A stretch of DNA of 64,000 nt from an uncultured Rhodopila sp. (GTDB lineage: Bacteria; Pseudomonadota; Alphaproteobacteria; Acetobacterales; Acetobacteraceae): assembly GCA_903932145.1 (NCBI GenBank), contig CAIZFE010000109.1:62001-126000 (forward strand), read 5' to 3'. The position numbers and the translations under genes were made by a program. Shown piece after piece: positions 18,272-28,736 of the stretch (within the stretch, counting starts at the first letter, position 1; each line of letters opens with the position of its first letter). The notes below the pieces were generated by a model, which saw only the letters and a program-made list of their open reading frames with translations, did no database searches and had not been told where the DNA came from.

Positions 18272-18766
18272 GCGGTTTTCCTTCCCCGATATCCCCCAGT
18301 TGTCCCCGCACACTGCTCGGATGTCAAAGCGTTCGGGGTTGCGGAGGGGGTTTACGAGACCACGCGCCGCCCCAAAATGGTATCACCGCCGTTCCACATC
18401 CGTTATGGCCCGGCCAAGTCCCATAGACATCAAGATAAGCCGTTGGGTGGGGAGGATTTGCCCATTCGTCATGACCGGGCTTGGCCCGGTCACCCGGGAC
18501 TTTGGTTGGCGCGGCACAGGAAGTCGTGGGTGGCCGGGCCAAGCCCGGCCATGACGGAGAAGGGCAAACCACGTCCGTGGCACAAACTTTCTGCGCCCAG
18601 GGCTTATCCCGACGCCTATAGGGCCAAGCCGGGCCATGACGGGCGGGAAAATCCTCCCCGCCCACCGATCCGTCGCCGAATGATATCGTTGGCGAGGCGC
18701 CGGTCGCAGTCGTCGCGTATGACCCGCCGCAGCCGTTGGTGAGCGGGAGGAGATCCTCCCGCTCTA
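18272..18766. other. 495-bp gap with nested palindromic repeats
   Basis: This gap lies between the nuoN stop and the dehydrogenase start, with both genes on minus. The first about 130 bases after the dehydrogenase hold its upstream region. The rest is mostly the repeat cluster described separately. I see no coding capacity: the open frames here are interrupted palindrome translations. No clear terminator for the nuo operon with a T-tract was found. Confidence 0.6.
18402..18664. repeat. Nested palindromic repeat cluster
   Basis: Four related units with a CATGAC / GGCCAAGCCCGG core lie at about 18402-18420, 18468-18490, 18531-18557 and 18621-18646. The outer pair extends into a longer inverted repeat: GTGGGGAGGATTTGCCC (18447-18463) is answered by GGGAAAATCCTCCCCGCCCAC-like sequence ending near 18664. 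The cluster lies immediately downstream of the nuo operon and could fold as a long imperfect hairpin. Confidence 0.75.
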
Positions 18767-20188
18767 TTACCGGAACAGAACCGCCGCTGCCGCCTGCGCC
18801 GCCGAAACGAACGGCGCCGGGAACAGGAAGAAGAACCCGGTGAACAAGCCCGTGGCCGCCACAACGAAGGACAGTGAGGCCGGCCGAGCATCGAAGCGTT
18901 CGGCGGGGGCGTCGAAGTACATCACTTTGATGATGCGAATGTAATAAAACGCACCGATCACGCTGGTCAGCACGCCGACCACGGCCAATGTCCAAAGCCC
19001 GCCCTGCACGGCCGCGAGGAAGATGTACAGCTTGGCGAAGAACCCGGACATCGGCGGGATACCGGCAAGGCTGAACATGAATACGGTCAACACCATGGCC
19101 AGCATCGGGTCGTTGGAGGCCAACCCGGCGAGGTCGGAGATCTTCTCGACGGCCTTGCCTTTGCGCTGCATCGCCAGAATGCAGCCGAAGGTGCCGGCGG
19201 TCATGAACACGTAGATGACCATATAGATCAACACGCCGCGCACGCCGCTGGACGTCCCCACCGCGAGGCCGATCAGCGCGTAACCCATGTGGCCGATCGA
19301 GGAATAGGCCATCAGCCGCTTGATGTTGGTCTGCCCGATCGCGGCGACCGCTCCCAGCAGCATCGAGCAAATCGAGACGATGATCACCAGCAACTGCCAC
19401 GCACCGACCAGGGACGCGAACGACGTCCCCATCACCCGCAGCAGCAGCGCCATGGCGGCCACTTTCGGGGCGGTGGCGAAGAACACGGTCACCGGTGTCG
19501 GTGCGCCTTCGTACACATCCGGCGTCCACATATGGAACGGAACCGCGGAGACCTTGAACGCCAGACCGACCAGCACGAACACGATGCCAACGACCAGGCC
19601 CGGCGACGCGCTTGTGGGCTGCACCAGCAGCTCATGCAGCGACGCGAGGTCCATGGTACCGGAGAATCCGTACACCAGGGACATGCCATACAGCAGCAAG
19701 CCGGATGCTAGCCCGCTCAGGACGAAATACTTCAGGCCGGCTTCGGAGGACCGCAAATCGTCGCGGGCAAAGGATGCCAGCACGTAGAGCGCGAGCGATT
19801 GCAGTTCCAGGCCCAGATACAGCGTCATCAGATTGGACGCCGACGCCATGATCATCATGCCGACGGTGGAGAACAGCATCAGCACCGGGAATTCGAACCG
19901 GGCGATGCCCTGTGTGCGGTTCCAGTCCAGCGCAAGAATGGTGGATAATGCCGCGCCGGACAGGATCAGGACCTGATTGAAGGCGCTGAACGGGTCGGCG
20001 ACAAACTGGCCATGGAAGCCGAAGCCGTAATTCCCGGTGTAAACCAGGAAGCCCGCGATCACGAAGCCACCGATGGTGAACATCGTGCAGAGCAGCGTGC
20101 TGTCCTGCTTGCGCAGAACGCCGAAGATCAAGGTCGCCATGCCGATGCAGGCGAGGACGATCTCGGGAAGGGCCAAGGTCCAGTTCAT
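18767..20188 (-). CDS. nuoN: NADH-quinone oxidoreductase subunit N
   Basis: A 473-residue antiporter-like membrane subunit of complex I, with about 14 hydrophobic helices. It contains family motifs such as LYLGLELQSLALYVLA, the proton-channel segment around VPFHMWTPDVYEGAPTP and KRLMAYSSIGHMGYALIG. The ATG at 20188 shares one base with the nuoM stop (TGATG). The open frame upstream of this ATG is the tail of nuoM in another frame. It is the last gene of the operon. Confidence 0.96.
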   Translation of the reverse strand: MNWTLALPEIVLACIGMATLIFGVLRKQDSTLLCTMFTIGGFVIAGFLVYTGNYGFGFHGQFVADPFSAFNQVLILSGAALSTILALDWNRTQGIARFEFPVLMLFSTVGMMIMASASNLMTLYLGLELQSLALYVLASFARDDLRSSEAGLKYFVLSGLASGLLLYGMSLVYGFSGTMDLASLHELLVQPTSASPGLVVGIVFVLVGLAFKVSAVPFHMWTPDVYEGAPTPVTVFFATAPKVAAMALLLRVMGTSFASLVGAWQLLVIIVSICSMLLGAVAAIGQTNIKRLMAYSSIGHMGYALIGLAVGTSSGVRGVLIYMVIYVFMTAGTFGCILAMQRKGKAVEKISDLAGLASNDPMLAMVLTVFMFSLAGIPPMSGFFAKLYIFLAAVQGGLWTLAVVGVLTSVIGAFYYIRIIKVMYFDAPAERFDARPASLSFVVAATGLFTGFFFLFPAPFVSAAQAAAAVLFR

Positions 20189-21720
20189 CAGTTCAAGATC
20201 CCGGCAAGCTTGGTTGTCGCGGCCAGAGCGGCGGTGTGGTGTTGCACCATCGCCCCCACGCTGGCGTCGAAGAAGCTGGTGAAGCTGGACGGGTAGATGC
20301 CCATCCACAAGGTCAGAACGATCAGCGGCGCGAACACCACCCACTCACGCGGCGACAAGTCCAGGATGTGGCGCAGATCGTCCTTGGTGATGCGGCCGAA
20401 GATGACCCGGCGATAGAGGTACAGCATGTAGGCCGCGCCCAGGATCATGCCGGCGCCGCCCAACAGGGCGAGCCAGAAATTGACCTGCAACGCGCCGATG
20501 ATGACCAGGAACTCGCCAACGAAGCCGGCGGTGCCGGGCAGACCGACCGAGGCCATCATGAACAGCATGAACACCAGCGCGTAGGCCGGCATCCGGTCAG
20601 CCAGACCGCCGTAGCGGGCGATCTCGCGCGAGTGAATGCGATCATAGACAACGCCGACAATCAGGAACAACGCGGCCGAGACGACACCGTGCGACAGCAT
20701 CTGGAACAACGCGCCGGAGATCCCCTGCACATTGATGGTAAAGATGCCGATCGTGACGACACCCATATGGGCGATCGACGAATACGCGACCAGCTTCTTC
20801 ATATCCTCCTGCGCCAGCGCGACCAGCGAGGCATAGATCACCGCGACGACGGACAGTGTGAACACGAACGGCGAGAAGTAGGCGGACGCATCCGGCAGCA
20901 TCGGTACCGAGAAGCGGAGGAACCCGTAGGCTCCCATCTTCAACAGCACGCCGGCCAGGATGACGGAACCGGCCGTCGGCGCCTCCACATGGGCGTCCGG
21001 CAGCCAGGTGTGGACCGGCCACATCGGCACCTTCACGGCGAACGAGGCGAACAGCGCCAGGAACAGCCAGGTTTGCATATGCAGCGGGAACACCGTCTGC
21101 ATCAGCGTGGGAATGTCGGTGGTGCCGGCCTGCTGCCACATGGCGATCAGCGCCAGCAGCATCAGCACGGAGCCGGTCAGCGTGAACAGGAAGAACTTCA
21201 CCGCGGCATAGACCCGCCGCGGGCCGCCCCAGACGCCGATGATCAGATACATCGGGATCAGCACGCCCTCGAAGAACATGTAGAACACGACGAAATCGGT
21301 CGCGGCGAACATGCCGACCATCATGGTTTCCAGAATGAGGAAACTCATCATGAATTCGCGAACGCGGGTCTGGATCGACTCCCAGCTTGCCAGGATGCAG
21401 ACCGGGGTCAGGACGGTGGAGAGCAGCACGAACAGGACGGAGATGCCGTCCACGCCCATGCTGTAGCCGACCTTGTATTCCGGCAGCCAACTGACGTGCT
21501 CGTTGAACTGGAACCCGGCCTCGGACGGGTCGAATTTCACCCACAGCACCAGCGACAGGACCATAACCAGCAGGCTGGTCCACAACGCGGTCCAGCGGGC
21601 GTTGCTGGCGACGGTTGGTTCGTCGCCGCGCACCAGCATCAGGATCAGGCAGCCGACCAGCGGCAGCCATGTGATCAGCGATAACAGCGGGAAACCGGCG
21701 GCGTTGCTAACAGCGTTCAT
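20188..21720 (-). CDS. nuoM: NADH-quinone oxidoreductase subunit M
   Basis: A 510-residue antiporter-type subunit of the complex I membrane arm. Typical segments are MFFEGVLIPMYLIIGVWGG, VKVPMWPVHTWLPDAHVEAP (channel Lys and conserved His) and KKLVAYSSIAHMGVVTIGIF. It starts four bases after the nuoL stop and its own stop shares a base with the nuoN start, so translation is probably coupled. Confidence 0.97.
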   Translation of the reverse strand: MNAVSNAAGFPLLSLITWLPLVGCLILMLVRGDEPTVASNARWTALWTSLLVMVLSLVLWVKFDPSEAGFQFNEHVSWLPEYKVGYSMGVDGISVLFVLLSTVLTPVCILASWESIQTRVREFMMSFLILETMMVGMFAATDFVVFYMFFEGVLIPMYLIIGVWGGPRRVYAAVKFFLFTLTGSVLMLLALIAMWQQAGTTDIPTLMQTVFPLHMQTWLFLALFASFAVKVPMWPVHTWLPDAHVEAPTAGSVILAGVLLKMGAYGFLRFSVPMLPDASAYFSPFVFTLSVVAVIYASLVALAQEDMKKLVAYSSIAHMGVVTIGIFTINVQGISGALFQMLSHGVVSAALFLIVGVVYDRIHSREIARYGGLADRMPAYALVFMLFMMASVGLPGTAGFVGEFLVIIGALQVNFWLALLGGAGMILGAAYMLYLYRRVIFGRITKDDLRHILDLSPREWVVFAPLIVLTLWMGIYPSSFTSFFDASVGAMVQHHTAALAATTKLAGILN

Positions 21721-21724
21721 GATC

Positions 21725-23656
21725 TCACCGGCTCAGCATGAAGATACCGACCAGCACAACGACGCCGATCAGCATGACGAAGGCATAGACGGCCAGCGAG
21801 CCGGTCTGGAATTTTACCAGTTGCCGCGAACCGTCGCTGGTCAGTTCGGCCAGTCCGTTCGGCACGCCATCGATGATGGTGGCGTCACCGACCTGCCACA
21901 GCACGCGGGCAAGGCGGATCAGCGGCTGCACGAAGATCGCGTCATACAGCTCGTCGAAATACCACTTGTTCAGAACGAACCGGTAGATGCCGCCGAACTG
22001 CTGCGCCAGACGCACCGGTAGCAACGGGTTACGGATATACATCAGGTACGCCAGCGCGATACCGAGCAAGCCCAGGATCAGCGGCGCGCCTTCAACCCAA
22101 CTTGGGACGTGTTCGAGGTTCTCGATCACTTCGTTATGCGGGCCGTTGAAGATCGCGCCGTTCCAGAAATGGTGCCAGTCGGCGCCGATGAACCACGCGT
22201 TCAGCGCCCAGCCGGCAAATACAGCGCCAAACGCCAGCGCCACCAGCGGGGCCAACATGACCCAAGGGCTTTCGTGCGCATGCTCTAGCGTATGGTGGTC
22301 GGCGCGCGATTTACCATGGAACGTCATGAACAGCAGGCGCCAGGAGTAGAAGGCGGTCAGGAACGCGGCGAGCAACGTGCAGATGAAGGCATACATCCCG
22401 ACGGCAGTGCCTGAGGCATAGGTGGCGGAGATGATGGCGTCCTTGGAATAGGACCCGGCCAGCGGCGGGATGCCGGCCAGCGCGAGGTTGCCAATCCACA
22501 TGACCGTGCAGGTGACCGGGATGATTTTCGCCAGTCCGCCCATCTTCCGCATGTCCTGCTCATCCGACATCGCATGGATGACCGAACCGGCGGACAGGAA
22601 CAACAGCGCCTTGAAGAAGGCGTGGGTGATCAGGTGGAACACCGACGCCTGATAGGCTCCAACGCCGGCAGCCGCGAACATGTAACCAAGCTGCGAGCAG
22701 GTCGAATACGCAATGACGCGCTTGATATCGTTCTGGCAGCAACCGATCGTCGCCGCGAACAACGCGGTCGATGCGCCGACGAAGGTGACGAACCCCAGCG
22801 CATACGGCGCGTATTCCATCAGCGGCGACATGCGCGCCATCAGGAACACGCCAGCGGTGACCATCGTCGCGGCATGGATCAGCGCGGAGACCGGCGTCGG
22901 GCCCTCCATCGCGTCCGGCAACCACACGTGGAAACCGAGCTGGGCGGATTTGCCCATCGCACCGATGAACAGCAGGAAGCCGATCGTCTCAATGGCGGAG
23001 TAGGTCGTGCCGAACAGCGCGTAGGTATCAGCGCCGTGCTGGGCAACGGCGGGGAAAATGACGGCAAACTCGATGGAGCCGAACTTGAAGAAGATCAGCG
23101 CCAAACCGACCGCGAACGGCAGATCGGCGACGCGGTTGACAACGAACGCCTTGATCGCCGCGGCGCAGGCCGACGGGCGGTCATACCAGTAGCCGATCAG
23201 CAAATACGAGCAGAGGCCAACGCCCTCCCATCCGAAGAACAACTGCGCCAGGTTGTCGGCGGTGACCAACATCAGCATGGCGAACGTGAACAGGGACAGA
23301 TACGCGAAGAAGCGATACCGGGGCCGCGCGTCGTGACCCATGTAGCCGACCGAATAGACATGGATCAGCATGGCGACGAAACTGACCATGCCCACCATGG
23401 CCGCGGACAGCGTGTCGTAACGCAGCGCCCATTGAACGTGGAACCGCCCGGACTCGATCCAGGTGCCGAGGTCGATAACACTCGGGTCCGCGCCACCGAC
23501 GGACATTTGGAAGAACGCCAGCGGTCCACAGATGGCGGCAATCACCATACCCAGGATCGACGCACCCATGGCGGCCTTGTCGCCAATAGATTTACCGAGG
23601 AGCCCGGATACCAGGGCACCCGCGAGGGGAGCAAAGACGGCGATGGAAAAAAGCAT
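21725..23656 (-). CDS. nuoL: NADH-quinone oxidoreductase subunit L
   Basis: A 643-residue subunit, the distal antiporter with the lateral helix. Recognisable segments are FFGWEGVGLCSYLLIGYWY, GFHVWLPDAMEGPTPVSAL and KRVIAYSTCSQLGYMF. The C-terminal part carries the long amphipathic helix and a last anchor. A TTG at 23662 would overlap the nuoK stop; the ATG at 23656 with AGGG six bases upstream is the better start. Confidence 0.97.
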   Translation of the reverse strand: MLFSIAVFAPLAGALVSGLLGKSIGDKAAMGASILGMVIAAICGPLAFFQMSVGGADPSVIDLGTWIESGRFHVQWALRYDTLSAAMVGMVSFVAMLIHVYSVGYMGHDARPRYRFFAYLSLFTFAMLMLVTADNLAQLFFGWEGVGLCSYLLIGYWYDRPSACAAAIKAFVVNRVADLPFAVGLALIFFKFGSIEFAVIFPAVAQHGADTYALFGTTYSAIETIGFLLFIGAMGKSAQLGFHVWLPDAMEGPTPVSALIHAATMVTAGVFLMARMSPLMEYAPYALGFVTFVGASTALFAATIGCCQNDIKRVIAYSTCSQLGYMFAAAGVGAYQASVFHLITHAFFKALLFLSAGSVIHAMSDEQDMRKMGGLAKIIPVTCTVMWIGNLALAGIPPLAGSYSKDAIISATYASGTAVGMYAFICTLLAAFLTAFYSWRLLFMTFHGKSRADHHTLEHAHESPWVMLAPLVALAFGAVFAGWALNAWFIGADWHHFWNGAIFNGPHNEVIENLEHVPSWVEGAPLILGLLGIALAYLMYIRNPLLPVRLAQQFGGIYRFVLNKWYFDELYDAIFVQPLIRLARVLWQVGDATIIDGVPNGLAELTSDGSRQLVKFQTGSLAVYAFVMLIGVVVLVGIFMLSR

Positions 23657-23658
23657 GC

Positions 23659-23970
23659 TCAACCCTTCATCAGGTTGACGTCTTCAACCTGGATCGACCC
23701 GCGATTGCGGAAATAGACGACAACGATGGCAAGCCCGATCGCTGCCTCAGCCGCCGCGACGGTCAGCACCAGCATGGCCATGACCTGGCCGGCAAGGTCG
23801 TTGAGCGCGGCGGAGAACGCGACAAAGTTCAGGTTCACCGCGAGCAGGATCAGCTCGATCGACATCAGGATGACGATGACGTTCTTGCGGTTCAGAAAGA
23901 TGCCGAAAATGCCCAGAACGAGCAGGATGGCGGACACCACCAGGTAGTGGTCGAGACCGACGTCCATCAT
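23659..23970 (-). CDS. nuoK: NADH-quinone oxidoreductase subunit K
   Basis: A 103-residue subunit with three membrane helices and the two conserved membrane glutamates ([19 protein letters not shown] and [16 protein letters not shown]). The length is exactly that of the family. It starts at 23970 after GGGAG at eight bases; a second ATG follows directly. A 159-bp gap with a palindromic repeat separates it from nuoJ, unlike the tight spacing elsewhere in the operon. Confidence 0.97.
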   Translation of the reverse strand: MMDVGLDHYLVVSAILLVLGIFGIFLNRKNVIVILMSIELILLAVNLNFVAFSAALNDLAGQVMAMLVLTVAAAEAAIGLAIVVVYFRNRGSIQVEDVNLMKG

Positions 23971-24011
23971 GAGTGCGACTCCCGGGTGGCAGTGGCCGGC
24001 ACGCTCAATTC

Positions 24012-24093
24012 GTCATGGCGGGCGGAGGCCCGCCATCCACGTCTTTCGTTGCCGCCACAAAGGCGTGGATGGTGGGGCTTCGCCCACCATGAC
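24012..24093. repeat. Palindromic repeat, family B, between nuoJ and nuoK
   Basis: An 82-bp inverted repeat. The left arm runs GTCATGGCGGGC...GCCCGCCATCCACG and the right arm CGTGGATGGTGGGGC...GCCCACCATGAC. Each arm is itself a small hairpin. It sits inside the nuo operon transcript. Confidence 0.8.
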
Positions 24094-24129
24094 ATTTGAT
24101 CGGCCCGGGCATCGTTAGGGTGGCTGCGA

Positions 24130-24825
24130 CTAATGCCCATGACCATGTCCCCCCGCATCGGCGTGTTCCTCGACCGGAGCCACTTCCGGCAGCTTCGGCC
24201 GCAGGTAACCGCCGGATTCCGTCGTGCCCGCACCAAGCGTCAGCGACATCATCTCCAGCGTTTCCACCACAGTCCGGGCATTCTGCTTCTCGATGTTCTG
24301 GTGGCGAGAGGTCTTGCGGTCCCGCAGCGTCAGCACGATGGCGCCGATCATCGCGACCAGCAGGATCAGGCCCGCGGTCTGGAACAGGAACACGTAGTCG
24401 GTGTAAAGAATGCGGCCCAGCGCCTCGGTGTTGCTCACACCCGTCGGCACCGGCGACATGCGCAGGTGAATGGCATTCGGGGCCAGTTTCCAGCCGCCCA
24501 GCACGATCGCCAATTCGGCGAACAGCACCAATCCGACCGTCGCACCGACCAGCCAATAACGCTGGAACCCGCCGCGGAGCTGGGCGAAATCGACGTCCAG
24601 CATCATCACCACGAACAGGAACAGCACCGCGACGGCGCCGACATAGACGATGACCAGGATCATCGCGAGAAACTCGGCACCCGCGATCAGGAACAACGCC
24701 GCGGCGTTGAAGAACGCCAGGATCAGGAACAGCACCGAGTGCACCGGATTGCGGGCGCTGACCACCATGGCGGCTGACACCAGCAGGATCGCGGTGAAGA
24801 TGTAAAATAGGATCGCGGTGATCAT
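24130..24825 (-). CDS. nuoJ: NADH-quinone oxidoreductase subunit J
   Basis: A 231-residue membrane subunit with five helices. The conserved block [20 protein letters not shown] followed by [17 protein letters not shown] is diagnostic. The ATG at 24825 overlaps the nuoI stop by four bases. The C-terminal 60 residues after the last helix are polar and end in a His/Gly-rich tail ([13 protein letters not shown]), longer than in many homologues and possibly metal-binding by composition only. Confidence 0.95.
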   Translation of the reverse strand: MITAILFYIFTAILLVSAAMVVSARNPVHSVLFLILAFFNAAALFLIAGAEFLAMILVIVYVGAVAVLFLFVVMMLDVDFAQLRGGFQRYWLVGATVGLVLFAELAIVLGGWKLAPNAIHLRMSPVPTGVSNTEALGRILYTDYVFLFQTAGLILLVAMIGAIVLTLRDRKTSRHQNIEKQNARTVVETLEMMSLTLGAGTTESGGYLRPKLPEVAPVEEHADAGGHGHGH

Positions 24826-25310
24826 CTGTAGGGCGCGTCCAGTTCGAGCCGGCGAGCCAGCTCCGGTTCCCACCGGTCGCCGTTCGCGAGCAGCTTGTCT
24901 TTGTTATACATCAATTCTTCACGGGTTTCCGTGGCGAACTCGAAGTTCGGGCCTTCGACGATGGCGTCCACCGGGCAGGCTTCCTCGCACAGACCGCAGT
25001 AGATGCACTTGGTCATGTCGATGTCGTAGCGCGTGGTGCGGCGGGAGCCGTCGTCGCGCGGTTCGGCCTCGATGGTGATCGCCTGGGCAGGGCAAATGGC
25101 CTCGCATAGCTTGCAGGCGATGCAGCGTTCTTCGCCGTTGGGATAGCGGCGCAGCGCGTGCTCCCCCTTGAAACGCGGACTGATCGGTCCCTTTTCGTAA
25201 GGGTAGTTGATCGTCACCTTAGGCTTGAAGAAATAGCGCAACGTCAGCGCCATGCCGGCGACCAATTCGCCAAGCACGAGACTGCGCGCGGTGCGGTCCA
25301 AGAATGCCAT
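24822..25310 (-). CDS. nuoI: NADH-quinone oxidoreductase subunit I
   Basis: A 162-residue ferredoxin-like subunit carrying two [4Fe-4S] clusters (N6a/N6b) between the peripheral and membrane arms. The two motifs are [12 protein letters not shown] and [12 protein letters not shown]. The length is typical of alphaproteobacteria and mitochondria. The stop overlaps nuoJ by four bases; a 145-bp gap with a half-palindrome separates it from nuoH. Confidence 0.97.
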   Translation of the reverse strand: MAFLDRTARSLVLGELVAGMALTLRYFFKPKVTINYPYEKGPISPRFKGEHALRRYPNGEERCIACKLCEAICPAQAITIEAEPRDDGSRRTTRYDIDMTKCIYCGLCEEACPVDAIVEGPNFEFATETREELMYNKDKLLANGDRWEPELARRLELDAPYR

Positions 25311-25363
25311 TTATCGGGATTCCTTGTCAGACGTCCGGGTGGCGCCCAAACCGATGCCGTAAA

Positions 25364-25396
25364 GCGTGGATAGCGGGCCTTCGCCCGCCATGACGG
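25364..25396. repeat. Half copy of palindromic repeat family B, between nuoH and nuoI
   Basis: GCGTGGATAGCGGGCCTTCG (25364-25383) followed by CCCGCCATGAC closely matches the right arm of the repeat at 24012, with about five differences over 33 bases. No left arm is present, so this looks like a decayed or single-arm copy within the operon. Confidence 0.7.
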
Positions 25397-25455
25397 GGGA
25401 GGGGCCGGCTACCCTTATGCGGAAAACCGCTGCGGCCACTGTTCGGATGATCGGC

Positions 25456-26472
25456 TTATGCATTGGGCAACCATCCAAACGCCACCAGCACGCCGGCGGT
25501 CAGCACGAGCCAGAGCAGCGATAGCGGCAAAAAAACTTTCCAGCCCAGACGCATCAGTTGGTCGTAGCGATAGCGTGGGAACGTCGCGCGCACCCACAGG
25601 AAGAAGAACAACACGATGCAGATCTTCAGCACGAACCAGACCACGCCGGGGATCCAGGTGAACGGTTCCACACCGAACGGCGCAAGCCAGCCACCCAGGA
25701 ACAGGATGGTGGTCATCGCGCTCATCAGGATCATGTTCGCGTATTCGCCGAGGAAAAACAGCGCGAAACTCATCGACGAGTATTCGACGAAAAACCCGGC
25801 GACAATCTCGGATTCACCTTCCGGCAGATCGAACGGCGAGCGGTTGGTTTCCGCCAGCGACGAGATGAAGAACACAACGAACATCGGGAACAGCGGAATA
25901 CAGAACCAAACTTTTCGTTGTGCATGCACGATGTCCGTCAGGTTCAGGCTGCCGGTGCAGAGCATCACCGTCACCAGGACGAAGCCGATCGAGACCTCGT
26001 AGCTGACCATCTGCGCCGCGGCGCGCATCGCACCCAGAAACGCGTATTTCGAATTCGACGCCCAGCCGGCGATGATGATGCCGTAAACGCCCAGCGAGGA
26101 AATCGCGAACAGGTACAGAATACCGACGTTGATGTCGGCGCCGACCCAGCCTTCGTTCACCGGAATGACCGCCCAGGCCAGCATCGCCAGCGAGAAGGTC
26201 AGCATCGGCGCGATCAGGAACAGAAACCGGTTCGATCCCGTCGGGATGATGGTTTCCTTCATCAGCATTTTCAGCGCGTCGGCGAACGGCTGCAGCAAAC
26301 CGAACGGGCCGACGACGTTCGGCCCCCGGCGCAACTGCATCGCGGCCAGGACCTTGCGTTCGGCATAGGTCAGGTAGGCGACGCCGATCAGCAGCGGCAC
26401 CAGCAGGGCCAGCGCTTCGATGAACGTCAGGATGACAATGCCGGCATCCGTGTTGTGGAAGAACTCGTACAT
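25456..26472 (-). CDS. nuoH: NADH-quinone oxidoreductase subunit H
   Basis: A 338-residue subunit with eight hydrophobic helices, forming the quinone-site connection to the hydrophilic arm. Conserved loops are [20 protein letters not shown], the acidic [20 protein letters not shown] and the [20 protein letters not shown] ending. It starts four bases after the nuoG stop. Confidence 0.97.
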   Translation of the reverse strand: MYEFFHNTDAGIVILTFIEALALLVPLLIGVAYLTYAERKVLAAMQLRRGPNVVGPFGLLQPFADALKMLMKETIIPTGSNRFLFLIAPMLTFSLAMLAWAVIPVNEGWVGADINVGILYLFAISSLGVYGIIIAGWASNSKYAFLGAMRAAAQMVSYEVSIGFVLVTVMLCTGSLNLTDIVHAQRKVWFCIPLFPMFVVFFISSLAETNRSPFDLPEGESEIVAGFFVEYSSMSFALFFLGEYANMILMSAMTTILFLGGWLAPFGVEPFTWIPGVVWFVLKICIVLFFFLWVRATFPRYRYDQLMRLGWKVFLPLSLLWLVLTAGVLVAFGWLPNA

Positions 26473-26476
26473 CGCC

Positions 26477-28534
26477 CTACTCCGCCGCCAGCGCGGGTTG
26501 CGACTGCGCTTCGATACACGCCGCCATGGTCGGGCTTGCTCGGCTGATCGGATCGGTTGCGTAGTAGTTCGGCACCGTCGAAACCAGCGGCGCGTCGCTC
26601 AACACCGACGGATCGCCGGCCGGGCCGGTGTGATCGGAACAGCCGAAACGCGGCATGAAGCCAACGCGGCCAAACACCGGGTTGATCTGCTCCATGCGCG
26701 CGCGCAGCGCTTCGATGGTGTCGTACGGCAAGGTTTTGCCGATGATCGCGCTGAACGCACGCAGGATCGTCCAATCCTCACGCGCCTCACCCGGCGGATA
26801 GACCGCCTTAAATCCGCGCTGAGCCCGTCCTTCCGTATTCACGTAAGTGCCTGATTTTTCAGTATAAGCAGCCCCCGGCAGGATCACGTCCGCGCGTTGT
26901 GCGCCGGCATCGCCATGATGGCCCTGGTACACCACGAAGGTGCCCGCGGCGATGCGCGCCGAATCGAATCCGTCGGCACCCAACAGCCACAGCAGGTCCA
27001 GGCCGCCGTCCAGCATCGCGTCCACACCCTTGCCGTTCGGCCCCGGAACGAAGCCGAGATCGAGGGCGCCGACGCGGCCGGCCGCCGTGTGCAGGATGTT
27101 GAAGCCGTGCCAGTCGAACGACAACGCGCCCACATGCGCCGCGAGGCGCCACGCCGCCGCCAGGATCGCGGTGCCATCGGGACGCGCCAGGGCGCCCTGC
27201 CCCACGATGATCATCGGCTTCTTCGCATTGGCCAGGATTGTGGCGAACGCGTTCGAACCCGAGTGCAAATCCGTGAGCACCGACGGTCCGGTGCCCAGGT
27301 GCAGCACCGGATAGGTCAGGTCTGTTTCGCTACCGATCACCGCCACCGGCAACCCGCTCGCCGCCCATGCCTTGCGGATGCGGGCGTTCAGCACCGGCGC
27401 TTCCTTGCGCGGGTTGGAACCCACGATCAGGATCGCGTCGGCCTCCTCGATCCCGGCGATCGAGGTGTTGAAGCAGTAGAAATCGCGACGCGAGGCATCC
27501 AATCGCGCACCGTCCTGGCGGCAATCGACGTTGGTCGAGCCCAGGCTGGCGAGCAGGTCTTTTAACGCAAGAACGCTTTCGGCATCGACCAGATCACCGG
27601 CGATGGCGCCGATGCGATCTCCTGACAGGCCTTTTAGCTTCGTCGCAATGGCGTCAAACGCCTGATCCCAGGTCGCCGCGCGCAGCTTGCCGTTTTCGCG
27701 GACCCAGGGGCGATCCAACCGGCGGCGCTTCAGGCCGTCCAGAGCGAAGCGGGACTTATCGCCGAGCCATTCCTCGTTCACGTCTTCATTGATGCGCGGC
27801 AGAATCCGCAGCACTTCGGTGCCGCGCGCATCGATGCGAATATTGGTGCCGACCGCGTCCAGCACGTCGATGCTATCGACTTTCTGCAATTCCCACGGAC
27901 GCGCGACGAATGCGTACGGCTTCGAGGTCAGCGCACCGACCGGGCACAAATCGATAATGTTGCCGGACAGTTCAGACCCCAGGGCCTTTTCGACGTAGGT
28001 GCCGACTTCCATGTGCTCACCGCGCGCGGTGGCGCCCAGGTCGGGCACACCGGCGACTTCCGTAATGAACCGGATACACCGCGTGCAATGGATGCAGCGG
28101 TTCATCGACGTCTTCACCAACGGGCCGAGATTCTTGTCCGGCACCGCGCGCTTGTTCTCGTCGTAGCGCGAATGATCGGCGCCAAAGCCCATGGCCTGGT
28201 CTTGCAGGTCGCACTCACCGCCCTGGTCGCAGATCGGGCAATCCAGCGGGTGGTTGATCAGCAGGAATTCCATGACGCCACGGCGGCCCTTGCGGACCAT
28301 CGGGCTGTCGGTGTGGACCACCATGCCGTCGGCGACCGGGTAGCCGCAGGACGCGATGGGTTTGGGCGGAGTCTTCTCGACTTCGACCAGGCACATGCGG
28401 CAGTTGCCGGCGATGGACAGGCGCTCGTGGTAGCAGAAACGCGGGATTTCGATCCCGGCTTGCTCCGCCGCTTGCAGAATGGTCGAGCCGGCTGCGACTT
28501 CGACAACGATACCGTCGATGGTGACTTTGGGCAT
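26477..28534 (-). CDS. nuoG: NADH-quinone oxidoreductase subunit G
   Basis: A 685-residue peripheral-arm subunit. The N-terminal ferredoxin domain has Cys of a [2Fe-2S] site ([15 protein letters not shown]). The N4/N5 region shows [14 protein letters not shown] and [11 protein letters not shown] molybdopterin-oxidoreductase-like domain without cofactor follows. The open frame continues upstream of 28534, but the ATG there begins the canonical MPKVTIDG ferredoxin strand. A 61-residue unknown gene lies immediately upstream, so nuoG is not adjacent to nuoF here. Confidence 0.96.
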   Translation of the reverse strand: MPKVTIDGIVVEVAAGSTILQAAEQAGIEIPRFCYHERLSIAGNCRMCLVEVEKTPPKPIASCGYPVADGMVVHTDSPMVRKGRRGVMEFLLINHPLDCPICDQGGECDLQDQAMGFGADHSRYDENKRAVPDKNLGPLVKTSMNRCIHCTRCIRFITEVAGVPDLGATARGEHMEVGTYVEKALGSELSGNIIDLCPVGALTSKPYAFVARPWELQKVDSIDVLDAVGTNIRIDARGTEVLRILPRINEDVNEEWLGDKSRFALDGLKRRRLDRPWVRENGKLRAATWDQAFDAIATKLKGLSGDRIGAIAGDLVDAESVLALKDLLASLGSTNVDCRQDGARLDASRRDFYCFNTSIAGIEEADAILIVGSNPRKEAPVLNARIRKAWAASGLPVAVIGSETDLTYPVLHLGTGPSVLTDLHSGSNAFATILANAKKPMIIVGQGALARPDGTAILAAAWRLAAHVGALSFDWHGFNILHTAAGRVGALDLGFVPGPNGKGVDAMLDGGLDLLWLLGADGFDSARIAAGTFVVYQGHHGDAGAQRADVILPGAAYTEKSGTYVNTEGRAQRGFKAVYPPGEAREDWTILRAFSAIIGKTLPYDTIEALRARMEQINPVFGRVGFMPRFGCSDHTGPAGDPSVLSDAPLVSTVPNYYATDPISRASPTMAACIEAQSQPALAAE

Positions 28535-28538
28535 AGGC

Positions 28539-28724
28539 CTACTTTGGCTTGGCCGCGCCGGACGGCGGGCTCGAGGTCGGGGGATGTTTAGGACCACTCG
28601 TCGTCGGACGATAGGCATCGTTCGCCAAGCCGCGCGATGTCGGAGGTTTTGCTGGGCCGGACTCACTCGGCCGATAGCCCCCCTTCTCGATAATCAGGCG
28701 ACGGTCGGTTGATTTCTCGGTCAT
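28539..28724 (-). CDS. 61-residue proline-rich repeat protein within nuo operon
   Basis: A small soluble protein with an internal duplication: YRPSESGPAKPPTS (about residues 18-31) and YRPTTSGPKHPPTS (about 38-51). The first 16 residues (MTEKSTDRRLIIEKGG) are charged. The stop is four bases before the nuoG start and the gene lies 12 bases after the DUF6338-like gene, the tight spacing of a real operon member. There are no membrane segments or known domain. Composition suggests an unstructured binding peptide. It could also be a chance open frame, but the duplication and spacing argue for a gene. Confidence 0.5.
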   Translation of the reverse strand: MTEKSTDRRLIIEKGGYRPSESGPAKPPTSRGLANDAYRPTTSGPKHPPTSSPPSGAAKPK

Positions 28725-28736
28725 CGAACCATTCCC

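Noticed and set aside
20236-23716. Long plus-strand open frames opposite nuoM and nuoL
   Set aside because: Low-complexity His/Gln/Asp/Arg translations antisense to conserved membrane subunits.
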